Source: Brachybacterium sp. P6-10-X1
GTDB lineage: Bacteria > Actinomycetota > Actinomycetes > Actinomycetales > Dermabacteraceae
Direction: 5' to 3'
DNA length: 64,000 nt
NCBI RefSeq assembly: GCF_001969445.1
Contig: NZ_CP017297.1
Location: 3,224,001 to 3,288,000, forward strand
The notes beneath the pieces are model-generated. The model did no database searches and was not told where the DNA came from. It saw only the letters and a list, made by a program, of their open reading frames with translations. How positions within the stretch are numbered: position 1 is the stretch's first letter; the number at the start of each line of letters is the position of its first letter. The position numbers were made by a program, and so were the translations under genes. Of this stretch, positions 17,370 through 25,730 are shown piece by piece.

Positions 17370-18155
17370 TCAGGAGTCGCCGCGGTGGGTTCCGCGCTTC
17401 TCGTCGTCGCTCGCGGCGGCCTCGTCCGCATCCGAGTCGACCTTGACCTCCTTGGGCTCCGTGTCCGAGGAACGGTCGTCGCCCTTCAGGGACTGGGCCA
17501 CGTCCCCGGCGTCGGCCGAGCCGACGGTGTCGGAGACGGTGGAGGAGTCCGCGTCGGAGGAGGCGGAGGCCGGGTAGTGCGCACGGGCGAAGTCCGCGGG
17601 CGGCGCCCACGGGTCCTCGACCGGGCGGGTCTTCTGCCAGGCGATGTAGCCCGCAGCAGCACCGGCGGCGGCCAGTCCGACGACGAGCAGCAGCTTGCCG
17701 GCGCGACTCTTCTTCTTGGCCGGCTCCGGCTGCAGGGCGGCGGCCTTGATGTCGCCCTGGCCCTTGTCGAGCTCCTGGCGGGCCGCGTCGACGGCGGCCT
17801 TGAGGACGGAGCCGGTGGTCTCGGCGGTCTTGCGGGCGCGCGGGAGGTAATCGTCCTGCACGTCCTGCTTGAACTTGTCGGCGCGCGGGCCGAAGGACGA
17901 GGACAGCTCGGAGAGCTTCTCGCCCTGCTGACGGAACCGCTCCTCGACGCCCGGGCCGTACTGATCGACCAGATCGGTCGCGCGCGAACGGGCCTCGCGG
18001 GCACCCTCGGACACGACCGGGCCGACGGTCGCGGCGAGCTTCTGCAGCTCCTCGACGGCCTTCTCGGCACGCTGCCCGGTCGAACCGGCAGCCTCGGCGG
18101 TCTTCTGGGCCTGCTTCTTGGCCTTCTTGGTCTCACGCTTGGAGGTCAGCGCCAT
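17370..18155 (-). CDS. coiled-coil membrane-anchored protein, unknown function
   Basis: A 261-residue protein. Residues 1-40 are Lys/Arg-rich (TSKRETKKAKKQAQKT). A helical region of about 130 residues follows, interrupted by LVDQYGPGVEERFR. A single membrane helix, KLLLVVGLAAAGAAAGYIAW, comes near 155-174, and the rest is an acidic Ser/Asp tail. The layout resembles small actinobacterial proteins of the DUF5324 kind, but I cannot assign the family. AAGGGGAA precedes the ATG at 18155. It is divergent from the cyclophilin gene. Confidence 0.7.
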   Translation of the reverse strand: MALTSKRETKKAKKQAQKTAEAAGSTGQRAEKAVEELQKLAATVGPVVSEGAREARSRATDLVDQYGPGVEERFRQQGEKLSELSSSFGPRADKFKQDVQDDYLPRARKTAETTGSVLKAAVDAARQELDKGQGDIKAAALQPEPAKKKSRAGKLLLVVGLAAAGAAAGYIAWQKTRPVEDPWAPPADFARAHYPASASSDADSSTVSDTVGSADAGDVAQSLKGDDRSSDTEPKEVKVDSDADEAAASDDEKRGTHRGDS

Positions 18156-18382
18156 GAGGTTCCCCTTTCGGTCGAATCCGTCGGGTCGGGCCGACGGTGG
18201 TCCCTGGGTCGGGGCATCCCGGAGGATGACGCGACCCGTGTGGGACAACTCTAACGCGACCGAGTATGGGTGCTCCTCGGACAATGGTCAGGTTCGCTCC
18301 CTGCCGAACGGTCGGCTCCGGCCGACGGGTCGCCGGAGTGTGCCGATGCCGCGCGCGAGGTCGTCTGTGCGAAGATTGCGCC

Positions 18383-18919
18383 ATGTTCGCAACTCTGCAC
18401 ACCAATCGCGGGGACATCCGTCTCGAGCTGTTCCCCGACCATGCCCCCAAGACCGTCGACAACTTCGTGGGCCTCGCCGAGGGCACCCGCGAGTTCACCG
18501 ACGCCGAGAGCGGCGAGAAGGTCACCCGCCCGTTCTACGACGGCGTGGTATTCCACCGTGTGATCTCCGGCTTCATGCTCCAGACCGGCGACCCGCTGGG
18601 CACGGGCACCGGCGGTCCCGGCTACTCCTTCGACGACGAGATCTCCGAGAAGAACTTCAACGAGCCCTACGTGCTGGCCATGGCCAACGCCGGCAAGCGC
18701 ATGAACGCCATCACCGGCAAGCCCGCGGGCACCAACGGGTCGCAGTTCTTCATCACCGTCGGCCCCACCCCGCATCTGCAGGGCAAGCACACCGTCTTCG
18801 GTCAGGTCGTCGACGAGGACTCCAAGAAGGTCGTCGACGAGATCGGCGTCACCAAGACCGACATGCGCGACCGTCCTCTCGAGGACATCGTCATCGAGAA
18901 GGTCACCGTCGAGAAGTGA
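18383..18919 (+). CDS. ppiA: peptidyl-prolyl cis-trans isomerase, cyclophilin type
   Basis: A 178-residue cytosolic cyclophilin. Conserved blocks are visible in order: [34 protein letters not shown] (catalytic Arg in FHR), [29 protein letters not shown] (Gln/Phe of the active site) and HTVFGQVV. It would speed prolyl isomerisation during folding. The ATG at 18383 is the first Met of the conserved N-terminus; an AAGATT hexamer lies 5 nt upstream. In other Actinobacteria ppiA and a rhomboid gene sit close to oriC, which bears on the DnaA boxes 4.9 kb downstream. Confidence 0.93.
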   Translation: MFATLHTNRGDIRLELFPDHAPKTVDNFVGLAEGTREFTDAESGEKVTRPFYDGVVFHRVISGFMLQTGDPLGTGTGGPGYSFDDEISEKNFNEPYVLAMANAGKRMNAITGKPAGTNGSQFFITVGPTPHLQGKHTVFGQVVDEDSKKVVDEIGVTKTDMRDRPLEDIVIEKVTVEK

Positions 18920-18967
18920 CCCGGCGTCGGCCGCGCTCGCGCTGAGCGAGCGGCCGGCTTCGCGGGA

Positions 18968-19006
18968 AGAACCGCCCGTCCCTCCTGCCGAGGGCCGGGC
19001 GGTTCT
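18968..19006. terminator. bidirectional hairpin
   Basis: A perfect 11-bp stem AGAACCGCCCG/CGGGCGGTTCT with a 17-nt loop lies between the convergent cyclophilin and MMPL genes. TTCT follows on the + strand, but there is no long T-tract. Confidence 0.7.
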
Positions 19007-19028
19007 GCGTGCGGCGGGGCTCCGCCGG

Positions 19029-21233
19029 TCAGGCGCGGTGTGCGGCGGCCGGACGCGAGGGCCACCACATGCGGTCCCCGATCAGGGCGAACAGCGCCGG
19101 CACCAGCACGGTGCGCACCACCAGGGTGTCCAGCAGCACGCCGAGGCCCACGATCAGACCCAGCTGGCCGAGCACCACCAGGGGCAGCACCCCGAGAGCG
19201 GCGAACACGGCGGCCAGCACCACGCCGGCGCTGGTGATGACCACGCCGGTGGAGCCGACGGCCCGCACCATGCCCTGCGTCGTCCCGTGGGTCGCGGCCT
19301 CGTGGCGGGCGCGGTGGACCAGGAAGATCGTGTAGTCCACACCGAGGGCCACCAGGAACAGGAAGGCCAGCAGCGGCACCGTCACATCCAGCGCGGGGAT
19401 GTCGAACAGGAGCCGGCCGGCCCACAGCCCCAGACCGATCGCGGCCACGGAGCTCGCGACGTTCACCGTCAGCAGCACCAGGGGTGCGACCACGGCCCGC
19501 AGCAGAGCGATCAGCACCAGCAGCACCACCGCGAGGATCATCGGCGCCACCACCAGCAGGTCCCGGGCGGAGTCCGCGCGGACGTCCAAGGCGCTCGCCG
19601 TGGTCCCGCCCACCAGGGCGTCCGCCCCGGGCAGCGCATGCAGGGCATCGCGCAGGCCCTCGACCTCGTCGATCGCGGCCGGGGACTCCGGCTCGGCCGT
19701 GCCCACCGCGGAGAGCACGGCCCAGCCGTGCGGGGTGGTGCCGGTGACCGAGGCCCGGTCGATGCCCGGCACCGTCTCCGCGGTCTCCACGGCGGCGTCG
19801 GACGCCTCCTCGCGCACCACGATCCGGTGCGGGGCGCTCTCCCCCGCGCCGTAGTGCTCGGCCATCGCGGCGAATCCGATGGAGGATTCGTTCGAGGAGG
19901 CGAACTGCTCATCCTGCGACAGCCCCACGCGGGTGCCGATCAGGCCCGTGGCCAGCACGCCCAGCAGCATCACCGAGACGATGACGGCGACGGCCGGACG
20001 ACGGGTGACGGTGCGGGCGACGGCCGCGAACGGCCCGTGCTCTGCGTCGTTCCGACGGTCGGCGGCGTTCTCGGTGTTCTCCGCCCGGGGCACGAAGGGC
20101 CAGAAGACCTTCCGGCCCACGACGGCGAGCAGGGCGGTGAGCGGGAACAGCACCGCCGTCAGCGCCACCAGCAGGCCGGCCGCAGCGGCGATCCCGAGCC
20201 CGCGGGTGGCGGGCATGACCGCGAACAGGAGGGTCATCAGCGCCAGCACCACGGTCACGTTGGAGGCGATGATCGCAGGGGCGGTGCGCCTCCACGCGGT
20301 GGCCAGGGCGGCGCGGTGGTCGGTGGTCCCGTGCAGCTCCTCGCGGTAGCGGGAGATCAGCAGCAGCGCGTAGTTGGTGCCCGCGCCGAACACCAGGACG
20401 CTGATCACGCCCGCGTCGAACGCCAGGGAGAACTGCTCGCCGAGCATCGAGGTGAGGGCGCCCGCGGCGCCGTCGGCGAGGGCGACGACGGACAGCGGCA
20501 CCAGCCACAGGATGGGGGAGCGGTAGGTCAGCAGGAGCAGCACGGCCACCACGGCGATGGTCACCGCCAGCAGCGTGAAGTTCGCGCCGGAGAAGGCACC
20601 GCGGATGTCGGAGCCGACGGCGGGACCGCCCGTGACCGACACGGTCAGCTGCGCCGGGGCGGATTCGTCGGCCGCGGTGCGCAGATCGGCGATCATCGCG
20701 TCGACCGCGTCGTCGTCGGCCTCGGAATCGACCGTGGTCATCACCAGGTCGGCCTCGCCGTCCTCGGCAGGCATGGGGCCGACGGCGTCGCGGCCTGAGA
20801 CCTCGGCGAGGTCTGCGCGCAGCGTCTCGATCGCGCTGGTGTCGTCGGCCGTCAGCTCGGCGCCGTCGTCGCGGGTGACCACGGCGAACACCGGCTGATA
20901 CCGGTTGTCCTCCATGCTGTCCGCGATCGCGGCGGCGCGCGAGGACTCCGACGCGCCGGGCAGGGCGTCCATGCCGGCGGCGGGGCCGGCGCCGCGCAGA
21001 CCTCCCGCCATGGCGACCAGCAGCGCGACGAAGACGGCGAGCATCACCCAGGCCGAGCGGCGGCCCGTCAGGGCGGCGGCGATCCGGATGCCGGCACGGT
21101 CGAAGGGGCCGGGCGGATCCTCGGCCCCGGTGGGCTCCGGGGCGGCGTCCTTGAGGCGACCGTCGGCCGACGGGTCGGTGGGGGCGGGGTCGACGGCCCG
21201 GTGACGGCCGGTGGTGCGGGTGGGTGCGGGCAC
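19029..21233 (-). CDS. MMPL/RND family membrane transporter
   Basis: A 734-residue protein with two repeats of the RND fold. TM1 (RSAWVMLAVFVALLVAMAG) lies near residue 60, a periplasmic-side loop spans 80-210, and a bundle of five helices from 218 includes GAGTNYALLLISRYREEL. The second half is similar, with LGVDYTIFLVHRARHE near 645. The paired GxxTDY/GVDY-type motifs are those of MMPL and YdgH-like proteins. They export lipids, siderophores or drugs using the proton gradient. The N-terminal 45 residues are a Pro/Ala/Asp-rich cytosolic tail. It is divergent from the AlkZ-like gene; no regulator is adjacent. Confidence 0.9.
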   Translation of the reverse strand: MPAPTRTTGRHRAVDPAPTDPSADGRLKDAAPEPTGAEDPPGPFDRAGIRIAAALTGRRSAWVMLAVFVALLVAMAGGLRGAGPAAGMDALPGASESSRAAAIADSMEDNRYQPVFAVVTRDDGAELTADDTSAIETLRADLAEVSGRDAVGPMPAEDGEADLVMTTVDSEADDDAVDAMIADLRTAADESAPAQLTVSVTGGPAVGSDIRGAFSGANFTLLAVTIAVVAVLLLLTYRSPILWLVPLSVVALADGAAGALTSMLGEQFSLAFDAGVISVLVFGAGTNYALLLISRYREELHGTTDHRAALATAWRRTAPAIIASNVTVVLALMTLLFAVMPATRGLGIAAAAGLLVALTAVLFPLTALLAVVGRKVFWPFVPRAENTENAADRRNDAEHGPFAAVARTVTRRPAVAVIVSVMLLGVLATGLIGTRVGLSQDEQFASSNESSIGFAAMAEHYGAGESAPHRIVVREEASDAAVETAETVPGIDRASVTGTTPHGWAVLSAVGTAEPESPAAIDEVEGLRDALHALPGADALVGGTTASALDVRADSARDLLVVAPMILAVVLLVLIALLRAVVAPLVLLTVNVASSVAAIGLGLWAGRLLFDIPALDVTVPLLAFLFLVALGVDYTIFLVHRARHEAATHGTTQGMVRAVGSTGVVITSAGVVLAAVFAALGVLPLVVLGQLGLIVGLGVLLDTLVVRTVLVPALFALIGDRMWWPSRPAAAHRA

Positions 21234-21374
21234 GGTGGGTCCTTCGTGAGAAAACCGCTGGTGGCGGCAGGGGATACGGTCCCCGGACGGGGGTGCTTCT
21301 CACGCTATGGAGGTCGGGCCGGCCCCGGATCAACCGATCGATGTATTCGCCGGTGGGGCGTCGGTGGTGCTGGT

Positions 21375-21380
21375 TACGCT
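21375..21380 (+). promoter_or_regulatory. -10 hexamer of AlkZ-like gene
   Basis: TACGCT, 6 nt before the ATG at 21387. Confidence 0.5.
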
Positions 21381-21386
21381 CGGTCC

Positions 21387-22541
21387 ATGACGCAGCGACA
21401 TCTGGCCGGTGCCCGGATCCTCGCCCAGGGCTTGGTGGGGCCGTCGCGCTTCGCGGGCCCGACGGAGGCCGCCCGGGCCTTCGGGGCGCACCAGGGCCAG
21501 GACCTGGCCGGGGTGATGGCCTCCCTCGCGCTGCGCACCGGCGGAGACCTCGAGGGGGTGCTCGCGGCCTTCGACCGCGGGGGGATCGTGCGCGGCTACC
21601 CCATGCGCGGCACGGTGTTCGCCGTCGCCGCCGACACGCTCGCCTGGCTCACCGAGCTGTGCGCCGCCGCCCCGCTGCGAGCGGCGATCTCCCGGCGCGG
21701 ACAGCTCGACCTGGCCGAGCACCATGTGGGCCGAGCCCGCGAGGTGCTCGAGGAGATCGCGACAGAGCATTCGAGACCGGGCAGCGGCCGCGGGGTGCTG
21801 CGCAAGGACCTGCTCGCGGCGTGGGACGCGGCCGGGATCGACACCGGGCAGGGCCGCGGCTACCACCTGCTCAGCGAGCTGATCTCCGTCGGCGTCGCCG
21901 CCTACGGACCGTGGCGGGAGGGGGAGACCGCGATCGTGCTGGCGCGGAGCTGGCTGCCGACGGGCAGCGACCTCGACGGGACCTTCGGCGGGGACGAGAC
22001 CGCGGCGGCCGGCGAGCTCGCCCGACGGTACTTCCTCAGCCACGGGCCGGCGGGGGAGCGGGACCTCGCCTGGTGGTCGAAGCTGCCGCTGCGCACGATC
22101 CGCGCCGCGCTGCCGCGGATCACCGACCAGCTCGAGACCGGCTACGCCGACCGCGACGGCAGGCTCCACACCACCGCCGCCGCGGCCCGCGGCGGCGATG
22201 GCGAGCAGCTGTGGTGGCGACCGGGGCTCGTCCAGGAGTACGCCGCCGCGGAGAAGGAGACCATGCGGGAACTGCTGCTGCCGGGGTTCGACGAGCTCGT
22301 GCTCGGCTATCGCGACCGGCTCTACCTGATGGACGAGGCCCGGCACCGCGCGCTCGTGCCCGGCAACAACGGGATCTTCAAGCGCTCCGCGATCCGTCGC
22401 GGCGAGATGGTCGGCACCTGGACACGTACCGGCACGGCGGGGCGGCGCCGGCTCGTCCTGTCCGCCGAGCGGCCGATCAGCGACCCGCAGCGCCGACGGT
22501 TCGAGAAGCTCTTCGCCGCTTTCCCGTACGCCGCGCCCTGA
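21387..22541 (+). CDS. winged-helix protein of the AlkZ/YcaQ-like superfamily
   Basis: A 384-residue protein of the HTH_42 (PF06224) type, arranged as tandem winged helices. Near the N-terminus HQGQDL places two Gln at residues 36 and 38. AlkZ DNA glycosylases use a Q-x-Q pair at almost the same positions, so base-excision activity on bulky or crosslinked purines is possible (family knowledge plus inference). Later blocks include FDRGGIVRGYPMRGTVF and LLPGFDELVLGYRDR. The predicted start is 6 nt from a -10 box, supporting this Met over an upstream in-frame start. No antibiotic biosynthesis genes accompany it. Confidence 0.75.
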   Translation: MTQRHLAGARILAQGLVGPSRFAGPTEAARAFGAHQGQDLAGVMASLALRTGGDLEGVLAAFDRGGIVRGYPMRGTVFAVAADTLAWLTELCAAAPLRAAISRRGQLDLAEHHVGRAREVLEEIATEHSRPGSGRGVLRKDLLAAWDAAGIDTGQGRGYHLLSELISVGVAAYGPWREGETAIVLARSWLPTGSDLDGTFGGDETAAAGELARRYFLSHGPAGERDLAWWSKLPLRTIRAALPRITDQLETGYADRDGRLHTTAAAARGGDGEQLWWRPGLVQEYAAAEKETMRELLLPGFDELVLGYRDRLYLMDEARHRALVPGNNGIFKRSAIRRGEMVGTWTRTGTAGRRRLVLSAERPISDPQRRRFEKLFAAFPYAAP

Positions 22542-22610
22542 GCGAGGCGTCGCGCTCCTCGCCGCCCGGGGCCCGGCGCCGGCCCAGCTCCCCATGGTGG
22601 AATGGCCCCC

Positions 22611-23525
22611 ATGGAACGCCCCAGCTACGGCTACAGCGCCGAGGACCACCCGGAGCAGCAGGCACCCCCCGTCTGCCCCCGGCACCCCGACCGGGTGAGC
22701 TATGTGCGCTGCAAGCGCTGCGACCGCCCGGCGTGCCCGGACTGCCAGCGGCCCACGTCCGTGGGCGTGCTGTGCGTGGACTGCGAACGGGAGATCAGCA
22801 AGCAGCAGGCCGCCTCGCGCCCGCGCAACGCGATGGGCGGCGGGATGGGCCGTGGCAAGCCCGTGGTCACCTACACGGTGATGGGCCTGTGCGTGCTCGC
22901 CTACCTCGGCCAGATGGCAGTGCCCGCGATCGTCTACGGGCTGGGCCTGTTCGTGCCCGGGTACGCGATGGCCATGCCCTGGACGTTCCTGACCGCCGGT
23001 TTCCTGCACGGCGGGATCATGCACCTGCTGCTGAACATGTACGCGCTGTACGTCGTGGGCCAGTACCTCGAACCGACGATGGGCCATGCGCGGTTCGCCG
23101 GCGTCTACGTCACGTCCCTGCTGGGCGGGCACACCGCCGTCTACCTGATCGCCGATCCCATGAGCCAGGCCTGGTACTCCGGCACCCTCGGCGCCAGCGG
23201 TGGCGTGTTCGGCCTGTTCGCGGCGATGTTCATCGTGAACAGACGCCTGGGCGGGCAGACGGCGCAGATCGTCGTGCTGATCGCCCTGAACCTCGTCATC
23301 ACCTTCACGTTCCCCAACATCTCCTGGCAGGGGCACCTGGGCGGACTCGTGGTCGGCGGCCTCCTGACGGCGGCCCTGTTCGCCCTGCGCCCCAAGGCCG
23401 CCCCCGGCGCCGACCGGCAGGCCCTGGCCAAGCGTTCGGCGCTGCTGCACGCCGGGGCCATCGCCGCCATGGTGCTGCTGTGCCTGGTGCTGATCGTCGT
23501 CAAGACCCTGACCCTCCCGGCCTGA
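22611..23525 (+). CDS. rhomboid family intramembrane serine protease
   Basis: A ~304-residue protein. Residues ~20-75 carry a zinc-ribbon-like CxxH/CxxC arrangement (CPRHPDRVSYVRCKRCDRPAC, then two further CxxC pairs). The rhomboid domain follows: TAGFLHGGIMHLLLNMYAL, the catalytic Ser in LGASGGVFGLFAA, and the partner His in QGHLGGLVVGG. A seventh helix closes the C-terminus. It would cleave membrane proteins within the bilayer. ATG at 22611 is preferred over 22602 because TGGAAT at 22598-22603 fits a -10 box for a leaderless start. The DnaA-box region begins about 240 bp past the stop. Confidence 0.9.
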   Translation: MERPSYGYSAEDHPEQQAPPVCPRHPDRVSYVRCKRCDRPACPDCQRPTSVGVLCVDCEREISKQQAASRPRNAMGGGMGRGKPVVTYTVMGLCVLAYLGQMAVPAIVYGLGLFVPGYAMAMPWTFLTAGFLHGGIMHLLLNMYALYVVGQYLEPTMGHARFAGVYVTSLLGGHTAVYLIADPMSQAWYSGTLGASGGVFGLFAAMFIVNRRLGGQTAQIVVLIALNLVITFTFPNISWQGHLGGLVVGGLLTAALFALRPKAAPGADRQALAKRSALLHAGAIAAMVLLCLVLIVVKTLTLPA

Positions 23526-23559
23526 GCAGAGTTCCTCCGAGCCGAGAGGCCGCCCTGCG

Positions 23560-23705
23560 GTCCGAGGCATCGCTTCCACCGGCCCCGGATGCCCCGTCCG
23601 CCGGCCCCGGATGCCGCTTCCACGGGGCCGAGGCACCGCCTCCGCGGGTCTGAGATGCCCGTTCTGCGGACCCGCGATGCCGCGTCCCCGGATCGCGATG
23701 CCGCC
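23560..23705. repeat. degenerate GGATGCCG-containing repeat
   Basis: Five to six diverged copies of a 24-30 bp unit around CCGGATGCCGCGTCC lie in the 3' flank of the rhomboid gene. Non-coding as far as can be seen. Confidence 0.5.
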
Positions 23706-23763
23706 CACCGCCGCCTCGGCGGGATCTCGCACACCGTCGCCGACGTGAATGACACCGGTGTGA

Positions 23764-24226
23764 CTATCCCCAGTTGTGGACGGAATTGGGGACGAAGAGC
23801 GATCGGCGGGGGACGATCAGGGACTTGCTGTGGATAACCGAGGATTCGTTGTGGACAGAAGGTGGGTGCGGTGGACCGACAGCCCGACGCATCACGACGT
23901 GAGCGCAGACGGTGCACCGGCTCCTGGCCAGCGCGTCCTCTCTGGCCGGCCCGTTCCGGAGGACGCGGGTCGGGCAGGCCCCAGGCGTCACGAAACTTTC
24001 ATGACCTGGGGTGACGGCGAGGTCTTCGCGGCGCAGCAGTGTGGGGGAGCCGAGGTGACTGATCGGTCAGCAGACACCCCGGACCCCTGACATCCGACAC
24101 GCCGTCCACATCGCCCGTACCTGCGAAACTACAAGTCTGTCATTCGTCCCCGTCTGTGGACAACATTGTGGATAACGTCTGGATCCAGGCGTCGAGACGG
24201 TGTTGACAGACCGTCACGGTGGATAG
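23764..24226. other. DnaA-box clusters, candidate replication origin or DnaA-titration site
   Basis: Six clear 9-mers occur within about 400 bp of gene-free DNA. Cluster A, all one orientation: TGTGGACGG 23775-23783, TGTGGATAA 23829-23837, TGTGGACAG 23850-23858. Cluster B: CCGTCCACA 24102-24110 (opposite), TGTGGACAA 24155-24163, TGTGGATAA 24167-24175. Two match TTATCCACA perfectly and one is TTGTCCACA, the form preferred in high-GC Actinobacteria. Weaker matches lie at 23764-23772 and 24218-24226. A/T-richer spots (around 23990-24005 and 24124-24147) lie between. dnaA and dnaN are not in the window. oriC or a dnaA-distant accessory cluster both fit. Confidence 0.75.
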
Positions 24227-24311
24227 TGAGAGCCGATGTGCACAGTGTTCGTGCACCCCCGTGGACGTCTGCGCGGGAGTCTGCTACGGGTGCTGCGGCT
24301 CGGAGCCGGAG

Positions 24312-24941
24312 TCAGTGCTCGGTGCCACCGGCCCGCTCGAGATCGGTCGGCGTGTCCAGGGCGACCCTCACCAAGAGGGCCAGGGCCCGTGAGGCGGTGA
24401 CGGCATCGATCACCTCGGCCGCGGGCACGTGGACGAAGCCTCCGCGGATGCCGGTCAGGCTCGTGTCGGCCGCGAGCAGGTGCTGGAGACGGTAGAAGAC
24501 GTCGTTGCACACGTAGGTGCCCGCCGTCTGCGAGACGGAGCCGGGGACGCCCTCTTCCGACAGGGCCGCGACCATCGCCTTGATCGGCAGGACGGTGAAG
24601 TGTCCGACCGGGCCGCCGGGCACCACGGGTTCGTCGACGGGAGAGGCGCCGGCATTGTCGGGGATCCGGGCATCGCGCACGTTGATCGCCACCCGCTCGG
24701 GGGTGATGCCGCGGCGTCCGGCGGCGAGTCCCACGGCGACGACGAGCCGCGGATGATGCTCCCGCACGGCGCCCGCGAGCAGGTCCCCGGCGCGGCCGAA
24801 CTCGACCGGCAGCTCGACCGCGGCCACCACGAGCCCGTGCTCGCGCAGCTGCGGCGCCGCGCCGCGCACGGCCTCCCAGGACTCGTTCGTGGCGGCCCCC
24901 GCGAAGGGCTCGAACCCGGTCAGCAGCACGTCGATCGCCAT
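24312..24941 (-). CDS. pcp: pyroglutamyl-peptidase I
   Basis: A 209-residue cysteine peptidase (C15) that removes N-terminal pyroglutamate from peptides in the cytosol. The N-terminus VLLTGFEPFAG is the family signature. The catalytic Cys is in TYVCNDVFY near 143 and the His in GGFVHVP near 168; the catalytic Glu should lie in the ITPERVAINVRDARI region. Length is normal for the family (205-215). The Met at 24941 is chosen for homology and for the TACAGT box 7 nt upstream. It is divergent from the hsp20 gene. Confidence 0.92.
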   Translation of the reverse strand: MAIDVLLTGFEPFAGAATNESWEAVRGAAPQLREHGLVVAAVELPVEFGRAGDLLAGAVREHHPRLVVAVGLAAGRRGITPERVAINVRDARIPDNAGASPVDEPVVPGGPVGHFTVLPIKAMVAALSEEGVPGSVSQTAGTYVCNDVFYRLQHLLAADTSLTGIRGGFVHVPAAEVIDAVTASRALALLVRVALDTPTDLERAGGTEH

Positions 24942-24948
24942 GGACTCC

Positions 24949-24954
24949 ACTGTA
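24949..24954 (-). promoter_or_regulatory. -10 hexamer of pcp
   Basis: TACAGT on the minus strand, 7 nt before the ATG at 24941. Confidence 0.5.
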
Positions 24955-24986
24955 GGGGCGGCGCACCCCAGCCGTGACGCACAAGA

Positions 24987-25007
24987 CATGAGTCTTTGAC
25001 GCTCAAC
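24987..25007. promoter_or_regulatory. HAIR-like HspR operator
   Basis: CATGAGT-N7-GCTCAAC matches the HspR consensus CTTGAGT-N7-ACTCAAG at 11 of 14 positions and lies about 90 bp upstream of hsp20. A possible -35, TTGACG, overlaps it at 24996-25001. HspR itself is not in the window. Confidence 0.6.
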
Positions 25008-25092
25008 TTTGGAATACGGTGGTGACTCAGGGAGTTGGACCCGGTGTCAGCGCCTCGACGGCGCCACCCCAGAGCACACCAGGAGGACACCC

Positions 25093-25593
25093 ATGGCTCG
25101 CACCCTCAGCCCCTTCCACGAGGTCGACCGACTCTTCTCGGACCTCGCCCGCACCCCGGCCTCGGTCGGCATGCCGATGGACCTCTACCGTGACGGCGAC
25201 GCCTTCACGGCGGAGATCGACCTGCCGGGCGTCGACCCGTCCAGCATCGATGTCGACGTCGAGGACCGCACCCTGACCATCCGCGCCGAGCGCCCGGTCC
25301 CCGCCGCCGACGGAGAGGGAGCACGCGCCTGGCTCGCCCGGGAGCGCCCGTCGGGCACCTTCGCCCGTCAACTCACCCTGGGCAGCCGCGTCGCCCTCGA
25401 CAAGATCGACGCGAGCTACACTGATGGCGTTCTGCGGCTGAGCATCCCGATGGCCGAGGAGGCCAAGCCCCGCAAGATTGCCGTCTCCCATGCCGAGCGC
25501 TCGGCATCGGCCGGGGAGCAGCAGGAGACGCGAGAGGCGTCCGCGGCACCCGAGGATGCCGGATCGCGCGTCCCGGTCGCTGCCGGGGCCTGA
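25093..25593 (+). CDS. Hsp20/alpha-crystallin small heat-shock protein
   Basis: A 166-residue small chaperone that holds unfolding proteins. The alpha-crystallin domain runs from about residue 30 (MDLYRDGDAFTAEIDLPGVDP) to 135. The conserved strand DGVLRLSIPMAE and the tail PRKIAV, an I-x-I/V like anchor, are present. AGGAGG lies 6 nt before the ATG. The C-terminal ~30 residues are Glu/Ala-rich and disordered. The HAIR-like site upstream suggests heat induction by release of HspR. Confidence 0.92.
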   Translation: MARTLSPFHEVDRLFSDLARTPASVGMPMDLYRDGDAFTAEIDLPGVDPSSIDVDVEDRTLTIRAERPVPAADGEGARAWLARERPSGTFARQLTLGSRVALDKIDASYTDGVLRLSIPMAEEAKPRKIAVSHAERSASAGEQQETREASAAPEDAGSRVPVAAGA

Positions 25594-25718
25594 CCCCGCG
25601 CCCCGCAATCGCGGAGCGCACCATCGACCGGAGGGGTCGGCCGCTGCGGCGGCCGGCCCCTCCGTCCATCTCCTGCCGCGGCCGACGAAAACCGCGTGCC
25701 CGCGGCGAGCCCGCTCTC

Positions 25719-25724
25719 TACCCT
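25719..25724 (+). promoter_or_regulatory. -10 hexamer of GNAT gene
   Basis: TACCCT, 6 nt before the ATG at 25731. Confidence 0.5.
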
Positions 25725-25730
25725 GGGGCG

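Noticed and set aside
18251..18790. Minus-strand frame across the cyclophilin gene
   Set aside because: Shadow of ppiA; lacks any recognisable motif.
19038..20798. 586-codon + strand frame opposite MMPL
   Set aside because: Gln/His/Gly-rich antisense product; MMPL transmembrane motifs are on the minus strand.
24203..24240. TTGACA at 24203-24208 as a promoter reading right from the DnaA-box region
   Set aside because: No matching -10 at normal spacing and no + strand gene starts nearby.
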